Shown piece after piece: positions 45,678-54,480 of a DNA stretch of 64,000 bases. Source of the stretch: CAVQOB01 sp963714325. Its GTDB lineage: Bacteria; Pseudomonadota; Alphaproteobacteria; Rhizobiales; Hyphomicrobiaceae. The first letter of the stretch is position 1; each line of letters begins with the position of its first letter. A program made the translations under genes and the position numbers. The DNA lies in the NCBI GenBank assembly GCA_963714325.1, contig CAVQOB010000035.1, positions 62,001 to 126,000 on the forward strand. Direction: 5' to 3'. The notes beneath the pieces were generated by a model. It saw only the letters and a program-made list of their open reading frames with translations, searched no databases and had not been told where the DNA came from.

Positions 45678-47753
45678 TTACTCGGCAGCCTGCTTCTGGC
45701 CGCTGGCGTTGGCTTGCAGCACCGACATCTCCGCCATGACGGCGGAGGCGCGGGCAATCGGGTTGGTCAGGTAGAAGTCGTGGATCGGCGCTTTGAACAG
45801 CTCAGCGGTCAGCGCACCCATATTTGCGGCAAGCGCATCGATCGCCGATCCAGATGCAGCCTCCACAACCCCAAGCCGACCAAGGCTTGGGGTGGACTGG
45901 TACATCGCCGAGCGCAAAGCCGCGATCGTATCGTAGGGCAGTGTCAGACCGGCCGATGCGGACAACGCTCGCAGGATCGCCCAATCGTCTTTGGCGGCGC
46001 CTGGTGCGAAAGCAGCCTTCTGCGTTTGTTGCGCGCGGCCTTCGAGGTTGACGTAGGTGGCATTCTTCTCAGTGTACGCGGCTCCGGGCAAAATGACGTC
46101 TGCGCGATGGGCACCGGCATCGCCGTGGCTACCCTGATAGACGACGAAGGCTTGGGCGCCGATGCGGTTTACGTCGAGTTCGTCAGCGCCAAGCAGATAG
46201 ACAACGTCCATGTCGCCTTTCAGCATGCCGGCGACATCGCGGCCGCCGTTACCCGGCACGAAGCCGAGATCAAGGCCGGCGACGCGGGAAGCAGCGGTGT
46301 GCAAGACATTGAAGCCATTCCAGCCGTCCTTGACGACGCCGAGCGCCTTAGCGGCTTGCGCGGCCGCAGCCAGAACAGCTGCACCATCCCTGCGGGCCAG
46401 CGCGCCTGAGCCGATGATGAACATCGGGCGTTCCTTATTGGCGGGCTTGTGATGGATGAACTGCGCGATCGCTTCGGGACCGCCGCCGAGATAATTGTAA
46501 TCGTAGCCAAGATCGATTTTTTCGCCGATGACGCCAACGAGCAGACCGCCCTGGCGCCAGCGCTTGCGGATGCGAGCGTTGAGGACGGGCGCTTCCAGGC
46601 GCGGATTGGCGCCAATGATCATGATCGCATCAGCAGCATCAATGCCGGCGATGGTACTGTTGAACAGGTAGCCCGCGCGGCCGAGCGCTGGATCGAGCTT
46701 GGCGCCATCCTGGCGGCAATCGATGCTGGTAACGCCAAGTCGCGCCATCAAGTCCTTGAGGGCGAACATTTCTTCTGCACTCGCAAAGTCTCCGGCAATG
46801 GCGCCAACCTTGGCGGGGTTGGCGTTCTTGAGCTTGTCCGCGACGACAGCCAAAGCTTCGTCCCAGGAGGCAGGCTCAAGGCGCCCGTTCTTGCGAATGT
46901 AGGGCTGATCGAGGCGCTGGGTTCGAAGGCCATCGGCGACGTGGCGGGCCTTGTCGGAAATCCACTCTTCGTTCACCGCATCGTTGTTGCGCGGCAGGAT
47001 GCGCATCACTTCGCGGCCGCGGGTGTCGATGCGGATAGCCGATCCCAGCGCATCCATGACGTCAATGCTTTCGGTCTTGGTCATTTCCCAGGGACGCGCA
47101 TTGAAGGCCCAAGGGCGATGCGTCAGCGCACCGACCGGGCAGAGGTCGACGACGTTGGCCGACAGTTCCGACATGATCCCCTTTTCGAGGTATGTCGTGA
47201 TTTCCATGTCCTCACCACGGCCGATGGCGCCGAGTTCTTCGACACCGGCGACTTCAGTCATGAAGCGGACGCAACGCGTGCACTGGATGCAACGCGTCAT
47301 CATCGTTTTGATCAACGGTCCGAGATTTTTCTCCTCGACCGCGCGCTTGTTCTCGTCATATCGCGACTTGCCGCCGCCGAACGCCATCGCCTGGTCCTGC
47401 AGGTCGCACTCGCCGCCCTGGTCGCAGATCGGGCAATCCAGGGGATGATTGATGAGCAGGAATTCCATCACGCCTTCGCGCGCCTTCTTGACCAGCGCGG
47501 ACTTGGTGCTCACGCTCCAGAGCGACCCGTCTTTCTTCGGCGGCAGATCGTTGACGCCAAGCGCACAGGACGCCTGCGGCTTCGGCATACCGACGACCTC
47601 GACCAGGCACATGCGACAATTACCGGCGATCGACAGCCGCTCGTGATAGCAGAAGCGTGGAATGTCGACGCCTGCCTGTTCGCAAGCCTGGATCAGCGTC
47701 AAGCCGTCCTCGACCTCGATTTCAGTGCCGTCGATGATCAACTTCTTGGGCAT
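45678..47753 (-). CDS. nuoG: NADH-quinone oxidoreductase subunit G
   Basis: NuoG is the large iron-sulphur subunit of the electron-input arm. The 691-residue product has an N-terminal 2Fe-2S ferredoxin domain (Cys35, 46, 49, 63), a His/Cys-coordinated N5 region near HPLDCPICDQGGECDLQD, a 4Fe-4S segment (CIQCTRCVRF ... VDLCPVGALT) and a molybdopterin-oxidoreductase-like C-terminal domain that has lost its cofactor role. Gene order GHI is retained. A pentapeptide-repeat gene lies 12 bases upstream. Confidence 0.96.
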   Translation of the reverse strand: MPKKLIIDGTEIEVEDGLTLIQACEQAGVDIPRFCYHERLSIAGNCRMCLVEVVGMPKPQASCALGVNDLPPKKDGSLWSVSTKSALVKKAREGVMEFLLINHPLDCPICDQGGECDLQDQAMAFGGGKSRYDENKRAVEEKNLGPLIKTMMTRCIQCTRCVRFMTEVAGVEELGAIGRGEDMEITTYLEKGIMSELSANVVDLCPVGALTHRPWAFNARPWEMTKTESIDVMDALGSAIRIDTRGREVMRILPRNNDAVNEEWISDKARHVADGLRTQRLDQPYIRKNGRLEPASWDEALAVVADKLKNANPAKVGAIAGDFASAEEMFALKDLMARLGVTSIDCRQDGAKLDPALGRAGYLFNSTIAGIDAADAIMIIGANPRLEAPVLNARIRKRWRQGGLLVGVIGEKIDLGYDYNYLGGGPEAIAQFIHHKPANKERPMFIIGSGALARRDGAAVLAAAAQAAKALGVVKDGWNGFNVLHTAASRVAGLDLGFVPGNGGRDVAGMLKGDMDVVYLLGADELDVNRIGAQAFVVYQGSHGDAGAHRADVILPGAAYTEKNATYVNLEGRAQQTQKAAFAPGAAKDDWAILRALSASAGLTLPYDTIAALRSAMYQSTPSLGRLGVVEAASGSAIDALAANMGALTAELFKAPIHDFYLTNPIARASAVMAEMSVLQANASGQKQAAE

Positions 47754-47765
47754 GCAGGGTCTCGA

Positions 47766-48167
47766 TCAAGCCTTGGGACTGTTGGCGTACGTCTTGTAGG
47801 CGGCAAGTAAATCGGTGACGAGAACGCCGTCAATGGTCATGCCGTCGATGTGGCATCCCTGCAGCGACGCTCCTGCGAGGTTCGCTTTCAAAATCCGCAA
47901 TCCCGATGCATTGGCGTCGTTAATCCGCCATCCCGACATGTTGATGTTGTCGAGCGATGCGCCGGATATGTTGACGTTGGTGAGGCGCCATCCGGTCATC
48001 AAGCTGTCGTCGAATGCTGCGCCGGCAAAGTTGACCTTGCTGCACGCCATTGCAGAGAGGTTCGTGTCATGGATCTTGGAGCCGGAGAGATTCACGTCGT
48101 CGAACGTGGATCCCGACAGATCCGCGCATTGGGCTTCGATACGGTGCTTTTCGTTCTCGATCTTCAC
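47766..48167 (-). CDS. Pentapeptide-repeat protein
   Basis: The 133-residue protein consists of about eighteen A(D/N)LxG-type pentapeptides from residue 14 to 115 (such as ADLSG STFDD VNLSG SKIHD TNLSA), giving a right-handed quadrilateral beta-helix. Such proteins can mimic DNA or serve as scaffolds; function cannot be assigned. It is transcribed with nuoG, 12 bases before its start. It is one of three non-nuo genes between nuoF and nuoG. Confidence 0.85.
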   Translation of the reverse strand: MKIENEKHRIEAQCADLSGSTFDDVNLSGSKIHDTNLSAMACSKVNFAGAAFDDSLMTGWRLTNVNISGASLDNINMSGWRINDANASGLRILKANLAGASLQGCHIDGMTIDGVLVTDLLAAYKTYANSPKA

Positions 48168-48304
48168 GACGCGTTCCTACCTGCCCAGTGCCGACCGTCT
48201 ACCGGCAGCACACAGGCCCCAAGCACCGGGAATCGCCTCCCCGGCCCCAATCTCGCCAAGGTGTCTACACGCTGGCGCAGCAAGAGGCTAGCACTTCAAA
48301 ACGC

Positions 48305-48523
48305 TCATTCTTCAAGCTTGTGGTCAGGCTTATTGTCGTTACGCATGGCCTTGGACTCCCAAGCGAGATCAGCCAGGAAGCCGAGCGTCGCTCCGGTCAC
48401 AGTCCCGGGCGCCGTTTCCATGAGCCACATCCCCGTCACCCCACCCGCCGCCAGTCCACCGATCGCCCGTGGAACGCCGAGCGCCAGATCGAAGACGATA
48501 GTGACGGCATCGACGATGGCCAT
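48305..48523 (-). CDS. Small hydrophobic protein, unknown
   Basis: The 72-residue product has a hydrophobic N-terminal two-thirds with many Gly (IVDAVTIVFDLALGVPRAIGGLAAGGVTG) and a charged C-terminal tail. GGAGGGGG precedes ATG 48523. The Shine-Dalgarno region and the 3' end of the upstream gene were copied together in an 86-bp tandem duplication. The duplicate start at the second junction opens a different frame. No family recognised. Confidence 0.6.
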   Translation of the reverse strand: MAIVDAVTIVFDLALGVPRAIGGLAAGGVTGMWLMETAPGTVTGATLGFLADLAWESKAMRNDNKPDHKLEE

Positions 48524-48695
48524 ACCCCCTCCGAGACGCCGGTCTGGCGCATGATGCAGCGGGATCATCCCTCGCGCTTGTTGGCCTTGGCTGCCTTGCG
48601 GGCGGCATAACCCCCTCCGAGACGCCGGTCTGGCGCATGATGCAGCGGGATCATCCCTCGCGCTTGTTGGCCTTGGCTGCCTTGCGGGCGGCATA
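48524..48695. repeat. Perfect 86-bp tandem duplication at a gene boundary
   Basis: 48524-48609 and 48610-48695 are identical for all 86 bases by direct comparison. Each unit includes the last 14-15 codons and stop of the DUF6481-type gene plus the spacer and ribosome-binding site of the next gene. The duplication leaves both genes intact but adds an extra copy of the boundary. Lack of divergence implies a recent event or assembly artefact. Confidence 0.9.
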
Positions 48696-49073
48696 GCGGG
48701 CGTCGCGCTTGGCTTTCTGTTCGGTTTCCAGCATCTCTTCCATGAGCTGCTTTTCTTCCCACTCCAGCTGCTCACGCGCCTTTTCGGCGAGCACGCGAGC
48801 CTCTTCCTCGGCCTTCAGCCGTGCCGCTTCTTCGATGCGACGTTGGGCTTCTTCGGCATCGCGCTTCGCCTTTTCGACGCGACGCGCTTCTTCGCGGACT
48901 TCCCGCTCCTTGGCGATCTTCTCCCGCTCGGCGCGCTTGGCCTCGAACTCGGGGTGGCCGGGACCGGGACGCGCTTTGAATTTTTCAAGTGCGGCCTTGC
49001 GGGCCTCGACAGCGGCTTTCTGGCGATCGGCAAAGTTCGGATTGATTTTCGTTGCGGTCTTTGTAGCGTTCAT
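48651..49073 (-). CDS. DUF6481-type charged coiled-coil protein
   Basis: The 140-residue product is almost entirely charged helix: FADRQKAAVEARKAALEKFKARPGPGHPEF, then long Arg/Glu/Ala/Lys segments to AARKAAKANKREG. The N-terminal pattern (ADRQ-x-A-x-x-A(K/R)-A-x-L-x-K/R-F-K/R-A-x-P) matches small alphaproteobacterial DUF6481 proteins of unknown role. A long coiled coil is likely. It lies 102 bases downstream of nuoF. Confidence 0.7.
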   Translation of the reverse strand: MNATKTATKINPNFADRQKAAVEARKAALEKFKARPGPGHPEFEAKRAEREKIAKEREVREEARRVEKAKRDAEEAQRRIEEAARLKAEEEARVLAEKAREQLEWEEKQLMEEMLETEQKAKRDARYAARKAAKANKREG

Positions 49074-49175
49074 TGCGGTTCCGTCTTGGAGTTTAGATGA
49101 TCAGGGGTGACTTCGATTGGCATTGGCTTAATTTGGCAGTCGCTGCTTTTGGCAGGGGTTGAATTTGGCTGTGGT

Positions 49176-50474
49176 TCACTCGGCGGCCGCGCGCACGGCA
49201 CGTTCGTTTTCTAAAAGTCGGGCTTCAATGCGCGCTTCGATCACCGGGCGGAAGTTGCGCAGCAGACCCTGAACGGGCCATGCGGCAGCCTCACCCAGCG
49301 CACAAATGGTATGACCTTCGATCTGCTTGGTGACATCCCATAGCATATCGATCTCGGATTTCTGGGCTTCGCCCTTTTCCATGCGCTCGAGCATCCGCCA
49401 GAGCCATCCTGTACCCTCGCGGCACGGGGTACATTGACCGCAGCTCTCATGCTTGTAGAAATAGGCGATGCGCCGAAAGGCTGCAATGATATCGGTTGAT
49501 TTGTCCATGACGACTATCGCCGCAGTCCCCATGCCACTCTTGAGCTTGGAAAGCGCATCGAAGTCCAAGGTCAGCGACTGGCAGTCGGCTTCGTTGATCA
49601 GCGGCATCGACGACCCACCGGGGATGACGGCGAGCAGATTACCCCAGCCGCCACGCACGCCGCCACAATGGCGCTCGAGCAGTTCCTTGAGGGGGATGCC
49701 CATTTCCTCTTCAACGACGCACGGCTTTTCGACGTGCCCGGAGATCTGGAAGAGTTTGGTGCCGGTGTTGTTCGGTTTGCCAATGCCGGCGAACCAGGTG
49801 GCGCCACGGCGCAGAATATCGCCGGTGACTGCGATGCTTTCCACATTGTTGACGGTCGTTGGCGCGCCATAGAGCCCGGCATTGGCCGGGAACGGCGGTT
49901 TCATGCGCGGCTGGCCCTTTTTGCCTTCGAGGCTTTCGAGCATGGCGGTTTCTTCGCCGCAGATGTAGGCACCGGCGCCGTGATGCACGACGATGTCGAA
50001 ATCCCAGCCATGAATGTTATTCTTGCCGATCAGCTTTGCAGCGTAAGCCTCATCGACCGCGCGCTGCAGGGCCTCGCGCTCGCGAATGAACTCGCCGCGC
50101 ACGTAGATGTAGCAGGTGTGCGCCCGCATCGCGAAGGAGGCCAGCAGGCAGCCCTCGATCAGCAAATGCGGATCGTGCCGCATGATCTCGCGGTCCTTAC
50201 AGGACCCCGGCTCGCTCTCGTCGGCGTTGACGACGAGATAACTCGGCCGCGGATCGGATTTCGGCATGAACGACCATTTGAGACCGGTCGGAAACCCAGC
50301 GCCGCCACGACCACGCAAGCCCGACGCTTTGACCTCGTTGATGATCCAATCGTGGCCACGGTCGATCAGCAGCTTAGTGCCGTCCCAGGCGCCGCGTCGC
50401 TTGGCCTCATCGAGGTTGGCAGCGCGCATGCCGTAGAGATTGCGGAAGATGCGGTCGCGATCGTGCAATGCCAT
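49176..50474 (-). CDS. nuoF: NADH-quinone oxidoreductase subunit F
   Basis: NuoF holds the NADH site, FMN and the N3 cluster. The 432-residue product has the NADH/FMN glycine loop GRGGAGFPTG (55-64), the FMN-binding ICGEETAMLESLEG region, and N3 ligands SCGQCTPC (Cys345, 348, 351) plus Cys391 in TICALG. It starts 15 bases after nuoE. Confidence 0.97.
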   Translation of the reverse strand: MALHDRDRIFRNLYGMRAANLDEAKRRGAWDGTKLLIDRGHDWIINEVKASGLRGRGGAGFPTGLKWSFMPKSDPRPSYLVVNADESEPGSCKDREIMRHDPHLLIEGCLLASFAMRAHTCYIYVRGEFIREREALQRAVDEAYAAKLIGKNNIHGWDFDIVVHHGAGAYICGEETAMLESLEGKKGQPRMKPPFPANAGLYGAPTTVNNVESIAVTGDILRRGATWFAGIGKPNNTGTKLFQISGHVEKPCVVEEEMGIPLKELLERHCGGVRGGWGNLLAVIPGGSSMPLINEADCQSLTLDFDALSKLKSGMGTAAIVVMDKSTDIIAAFRRIAYFYKHESCGQCTPCREGTGWLWRMLERMEKGEAQKSEIDMLWDVTKQIEGHTICALGEAAAWPVQGLLRNFRPVIEARIEARLLENERAVRAAAE

Positions 50475-50489
50475 TGGTCGTGCCGCCCC

Positions 50490-51593
50490 TTACTTCCGTT
50501 CGCCGTGTTTGTTGTCGGGTCGCCAGCCCGTCGCGAGTTTCTTGGCTTGCTCGATCCAGCGGTCGCGATCGATGCGATCTTTCATGCCTTCGATGTGCGC
50601 CTCGATCCACATGCATTCCAGCGGCGTCCATGCGCCGATCTGATCGAAGTGCCAGATGCCGTTCTCGTTGAGCTTCTGCTTCAGTTTTTCAGCGACGCCC
50701 CAGATCAGCGAGAGGTCATCACCGCGGCCATCGCGCGCTGTTGCCAAAAGCGGCGGGCGTTTGCCGGGCCCAGCGGCTGCAATGAAGCCGGCAGCAGCCA
50801 GTGGGGCCGAGTTGGTCGCCAGCGCCGGCGCACTCGCCGCGGTTGCAGCAGAAGCAGGCTTGGCTGGCGCTGATGCTGCGGGAGCCGGACTCGTGGCTGG
50901 GGCTACCGGCGCTGAAACAACCGCCGCAGCGGCCGCAGCGGCTTCGAGGAATTTCTTCTGCCAGGCGCCGACTCCCGAGCCATCGAACAGCGATGGATCC
51001 GTCAGCGAGGTTTGCCCGCCGGATGGCGCGGACGCCTTGCGGCCTGATTGCGAACCGGTCTTGGGCGGTTTGCCCGCTGCAATGCCATCGAGAACTTTTG
51101 CAAAGCTTTCCGGCGTCAGGTCCTCGTAGGTATCCTTGAAGATCTGCACCATCGGCGCATTCGCGCACGAGCCAAGACACTCAACTTCTTCCCAGGAAAA
51201 ATTACCATCGGCCGAGAGATGGTGAGGGTCTTGGTGGATCTTGCTTTGGCAGACGGTCTTGATAGCCTCGGCACCGCGCAACATGCAGGGCGTGGTGCCG
51301 CAGACCTGGACGTGGGCTTTGCGGCCGACCGGCGATAACTGGAACATCGTGTAAAACGTCGCGACCTCGTAGACGCGGATATAGGCCATGCCGAGCATGT
51401 CGCCGACGGTGCGGATCGCCGGCTCGGGGAGCCACCCCGCGTGCTGTTCCTGAGCGCGCCAAAGCAGCGGGATCACCGCCGAGGCTTCGCGCCCCTTCGG
51501 GTATTTTGTGATCGTTTCCTTGGCCCACGCCAAGTTTTCTGCGTTGAACGAAAATGCTGCGGGCTGATCGGGATGGAGGCGACGGACGGCCAT
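50490..51593 (-). CDS. nuoE: NADH-quinone oxidoreductase subunit E with C-terminal extension
   Basis: NuoE binds the N1a 2Fe-2S cluster. The 367-residue product has a thioredoxin-like core with Cys98, Cys103, Cys139 and Cys143 (VCGTTPC; CLGSC). A long Ala/Pro-rich linker (about 200-290) and a C-terminal helix-hairpin-helix-like module (DDLSLIWGVAEKLKQKLNENGIWHFDQI) follow. Such extensions occur in alphaproteobacteria, where E. coli NuoE has only 166 residues. ATG at 51593 begins the homologous MAVRRL start. The 265 bases upstream contain no gene. Confidence 0.95.
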   Translation of the reverse strand: MAVRRLHPDQPAAFSFNAENLAWAKETITKYPKGREASAVIPLLWRAQEQHAGWLPEPAIRTVGDMLGMAYIRVYEVATFYTMFQLSPVGRKAHVQVCGTTPCMLRGAEAIKTVCQSKIHQDPHHLSADGNFSWEEVECLGSCANAPMVQIFKDTYEDLTPESFAKVLDGIAAGKPPKTGSQSGRKASAPSGGQTSLTDPSLFDGSGVGAWQKKFLEAAAAAAAVVSAPVAPATSPAPAASAPAKPASAATAASAPALATNSAPLAAAGFIAAAGPGKRPPLLATARDGRGDDLSLIWGVAEKLKQKLNENGIWHFDQIGAWTPLECMWIEAHIEGMKDRIDRDRWIEQAKKLATGWRPDNKHGERK

Positions 51594-51858
51594 GCGGGGT
51601 CTCGAACCTTCAGCGGGGCGGATCAGTCGGGATGCCAAGTCGTCCCGAAACAACCGCCGCAATCAAGCGGGTGGCCATTTGATGGCCGATCCGCTGCACA
51701 ATGGGAACGCGGCATAGTCACGCCGGGCGTTGGTCTTGTGACCCGTCCGGCGCAAACCGCCATCCATGTATCCGATATGATAGGGAAGGCTCAACCCCTC
51801 CGGAGGGGATTTAGCGCAAATCTTTCAGCAATTGTTTGCCGCCACGGTGTCCACTGGA

Positions 51859-52320
51859 TCAGGGTGTGCTGCGGCGGGGCGCGGGGAGAACATTCTGTGA
51901 TCGCAGCTGATCGCGTAACTCACGGATCTCGGAGCGCACGGTCCGATACTCGAGTGCATCATTGCCGCCAAACCAAGACACGAACAGCAGGCATGCCGCC
52001 GCCGGTGCCAGGAATAGGGTCACCTGCGAACCAACGCGCAGTAGGCCAGTCCAGATAATGGCCAGCAGAAATCCGAACAGAAGAATCGACCAACCCGCGA
52101 AGGTGTAGCCGCCCCAAACACGCGCCAGCGCAAACAGCGTTGCAAATAATAGCGCCAGAAAACCGATCAGGATTGGCAGCGCGGGCTTATTGGTCTGCCA
52201 TTCCCCCATCGGCCAGCCATAGCGACCGGCGAAACCACGGTAGGTCGCCAATGACAATCCCCAACCGAAAGCCGCGACGGCCAGGAAAAATGGGAGGTCG
52301 GCATAGATGGATATGTCCAT
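51859..52320 (-). CDS. Membrane protein, unknown
   Basis: The 153-residue product has four likely membrane segments (about 7-25, 48-66, 73-93, 98-115) and a short polar C-terminal tail with RTVRSEIRELRDQL. No family is recognised. ATG at 52320 is preferred, although a weak ribosome-binding site leaves an in-frame start 42 bases upstream possible. It lies in the nuoD-nuoE insertion block. Confidence 0.55.
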   Translation of the reverse strand: MDISIYADLPFFLAVAAFGWGLSLATYRGFAGRYGWPMGEWQTNKPALPILIGFLALLFATLFALARVWGGYTFAGWSILLFGFLLAIIWTGLLRVGSQVTLFLAPAAACLLFVSWFGGNDALEYRTVRSEIRELRDQLRSQNVLPAPRRSTP

Positions 52321-52491
52321 GATCAGGGACCTAAAGAGTTCATCGCCAACAGGGCCAAGCATGGCTCAAGGCGTATCGTACACCCGTGAGAACGCTAATC
52401 CCTGCTTTCGGCCAGACTATGGCTGAAACCCGCAATTTCGTCAGCCGGCAAGCCGGTTCTTGGTCAACGGTCCGGCTCGACCCGACTGCCT

Positions 52492-52854
52492 TCAACTGAT
52501 TTTGGCGCGCCGCCAGGTTGCAGCCGCAAGAAACGCGCAAACCACGCCCGACGCAATGTGGAACCCGATACTCAAAGGCTTTCCGCCAGCTAAGCCCACG
52601 ATCCCAGCGTCACCGAAGCAAATGGCCGTTCCCAACGACAGCCACAGCGACATCGCGCGCCACTCGCGGAACCAGGCGAGCAGAACCACCAGCACGCCAA
52701 GCCAGAGGTCTCTGAGGGCGATGACCTGATGAAAGGCTATATCGGCCGAGCGATGGCCGATGCCGAAGAAGCGCGCGGCCTGATCAGGAACCACCAGAAA
52801 GCGCAGCCCGATGAGGCCAAGTATAACGCCGACCGCCGCGCAGGCTAAACCCAA
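52492..52854 (-). CDS. Small membrane protein, DUF4267-like
   Basis: The 120-residue product has four hydrophobic segments and sequence typical of DUF4267-like proteins (FLVVPDQAARFFGI, then HQVIALRDLWLGVLVVLLAWFREWRAM). The family occurs sporadically and has no known function. The assignment rests on pattern memory. Confidence 0.6.
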   Translation of the reverse strand: MGLACAAVGVILGLIGLRFLVVPDQAARFFGIGHRSADIAFHQVIALRDLWLGVLVVLLAWFREWRAMSLWLSLGTAICFGDAGIVGLAGGKPLSIGFHIASGVVCAFLAAATWRRAKIS

Positions 52855-52911
52855 GCGGCGGTCACTGCGAATTGCGAGCGTCTGGTGACACGATGGCTCA
52901 CGCCCTGGACG

Positions 52912-53763
52912 CTACAGCCCGAGCGCGCGCAGCGTTTGCGGACCAGCCGACCCGTCGGCGCCCAGACCGCGATTGCGCTGGAACGCCTGGACGGCATCAA
53001 CCGTGCCGCTGCCGTAGTTGGAATCGACATCAACCCGCGCGCCGTTGCGATTGAGCGCTTCCTGAAGCGTGCGCACGTCTTCACCGCGATCGCCCCGCCG
53101 CAACGTGCGATCGATGCGATAGCCGCCGGGCGCGGGCGGCGGCTGAGGTGCAGCGGTACCGCCCGTGTAGGAGCTGGCGTTGCCGGAGAGGCCGAGCGCT
53201 TCCAACGTGCGCGGTCCGGCAGACCCATCAGCATTGAGCCCGCGACGGCGCTGGAAATCTTCAACCGCCGCAACGGTGCCACGGCCATAGTTGCCGTCAA
53301 CGATGATGCTGGCGCCAGCGCGATTCAATGCGTCCTGAAGTGCACGGACTTCCTCGCCGCTGTCACCACGGCGCAGCGTCCGTGTGATGGCGGGGCCCGT
53401 GTATCCACCCTGACCGGCACCCGGCTGTCCCGGTTGCGCAGGCGGAATAAAGCCGAGCGCACGAACGCGGCTGCGGCGCGCAAACAGGCTTTGCCCGTTA
53501 TAAAGGACGGGGCATGATTGTTCGGTGCAGCGTCCGTTACCATTGACATTGCCGCCCGCCCACAGCGTGACCGCAATCGGAGAGGTGAGACCATCGCCGC
53601 GCCGCAGGTTCGAGCCGCGCAGGATCTGGTAGGTTGTTTGACTGCCGTCGAACCCTGGCGGGGGCACCGACTGGGCGCCCACGTCCGTCGCGGCACCAAA
53701 CGTCAATACGATTCCGACTGCTGCTGCGAGAGCCGTGGAGCGGGAGAAAATCAAATTTTGCAT
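52912..53763 (-). CDS. Secreted protein with two peptidoglycan-binding domains
   Basis: The 283-residue product has a signal peptide (about 1-31, ending VGAQS) after AAGGAAC. A Cys-containing N-terminal region (CTEQSCPVLYNG) follows, then two PG_binding_1 repeats, each starting LRRGD-x-GE-x-VR-x-LQ-x-ALNR and ending GP-x-TL-x-ALGL (about 140-205 and 222-283). It probably associates with the cell wall. No catalytic domain is visible. It lies in the nuoD-nuoE insertion block. Confidence 0.82.
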   Translation of the reverse strand: MQNLIFSRSTALAAAVGIVLTFGAATDVGAQSVPPPGFDGSQTTYQILRGSNLRRGDGLTSPIAVTLWAGGNVNGNGRCTEQSCPVLYNGQSLFARRSRVRALGFIPPAQPGQPGAGQGGYTGPAITRTLRRGDSGEEVRALQDALNRAGASIIVDGNYGRGTVAAVEDFQRRRGLNADGSAGPRTLEALGLSGNASSYTGGTAAPQPPPAPGGYRIDRTLRRGDRGEDVRTLQEALNRNGARVDVDSNYGSGTVDAVQAFQRNRGLGADGSAGPQTLRALGL

Positions 53764-54041
53764 TGACGCGTTCCTTATGAATTTTGCGACGCCGGCATCC
53801 CAAGGACAACCAAACCTGGGACCGCAATTGCGGTCACGCATTGTGCTGAGATCGACGCCATGACCGCCCTTGTGTTGAAGCGGCAACGTCTGACTGTAAG
53901 AAATCTGCTCAATGCGGGCAATCACCAATCAACAGTAAATGCCCGGAGCGTCTACGGGGCTTCAAAGACGTGCGTTTTCAGGCCTCTGCAATCATTAGGG
54001 GAATTAGATCAAGGTGAGCAAGACGGAACTCACCGCCGGCG

Positions 54042-54398
54042 TCAGGCCTTCCTGACGAACTCTGATTTGAGCTGCATCGGGCCGATGCCGTCGATTTTGC
54101 AGTCGATGTCGTGACCGCCAACGCTGAGGCGGATGTTTTTGACTTTGGTGCCAGCTTTGACGTCGAGCGAGGAGCCTTTGACCTTGAGGTCTTTGATGAC
54201 GGTAATGCTGTCGCCGTCGACAAGCATATTGCCGTTAGCGTCCTTGAAGACGGGCGCGTCGTCATCAACGGCGCTGGGTGCCGCGGCGGTTGCCGACCAC
54301 TCGTGCGCGCATTCCGGACAGACCAGCAGCGCGCCATCCCCGTAGGTGTGGGGGGAGGAGCATATTGGGCATGGTGGGAGGATGGGATGGCGATGCAT
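54042..54398 (-). CDS. PhnA/YjdM-type zinc-ribbon protein
   Basis: The 118-residue product matches the YjdM/PhnA family: an N-terminal zinc ribbon CPICSSPHTYGDGALLVCPECAHEW (two C-x2-C pairs) and a C-terminal SH3-like domain with DGDSITVIKDLKVKGSS and DIDCKIDGIGPMQLKSEFVRK. Despite the old name it is not established as phosphonoacetate hydrolase. ATG at 54398 follows AAAGGGG. The 278 bases to the PG-binding gene hold nothing recognisable. Confidence 0.9.
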   Translation of the reverse strand: MHRHPILPPCPICSSPHTYGDGALLVCPECAHEWSATAAAPSAVDDDAPVFKDANGNMLVDGDSITVIKDLKVKGSSLDVKAGTKVKNIRLSVGGHDIDCKIDGIGPMQLKSEFVRKA

Positions 54399-54480
54399 GG
54401 CGAATGCCCCTTTGGCAACCGCTCTCTCGGTACCAAAACGAGTGCGCGCGCGTAAGTCCGTCGTATGGCCCTGAGAATCA

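Noticed and set aside
48369..48638. Open frame starting within the 86-bp duplication
   Set aside because: It is a product of the duplicated start region read in another frame over the small gene at 48305-48523; composition is Arg/Pro-rich shadow sequence.
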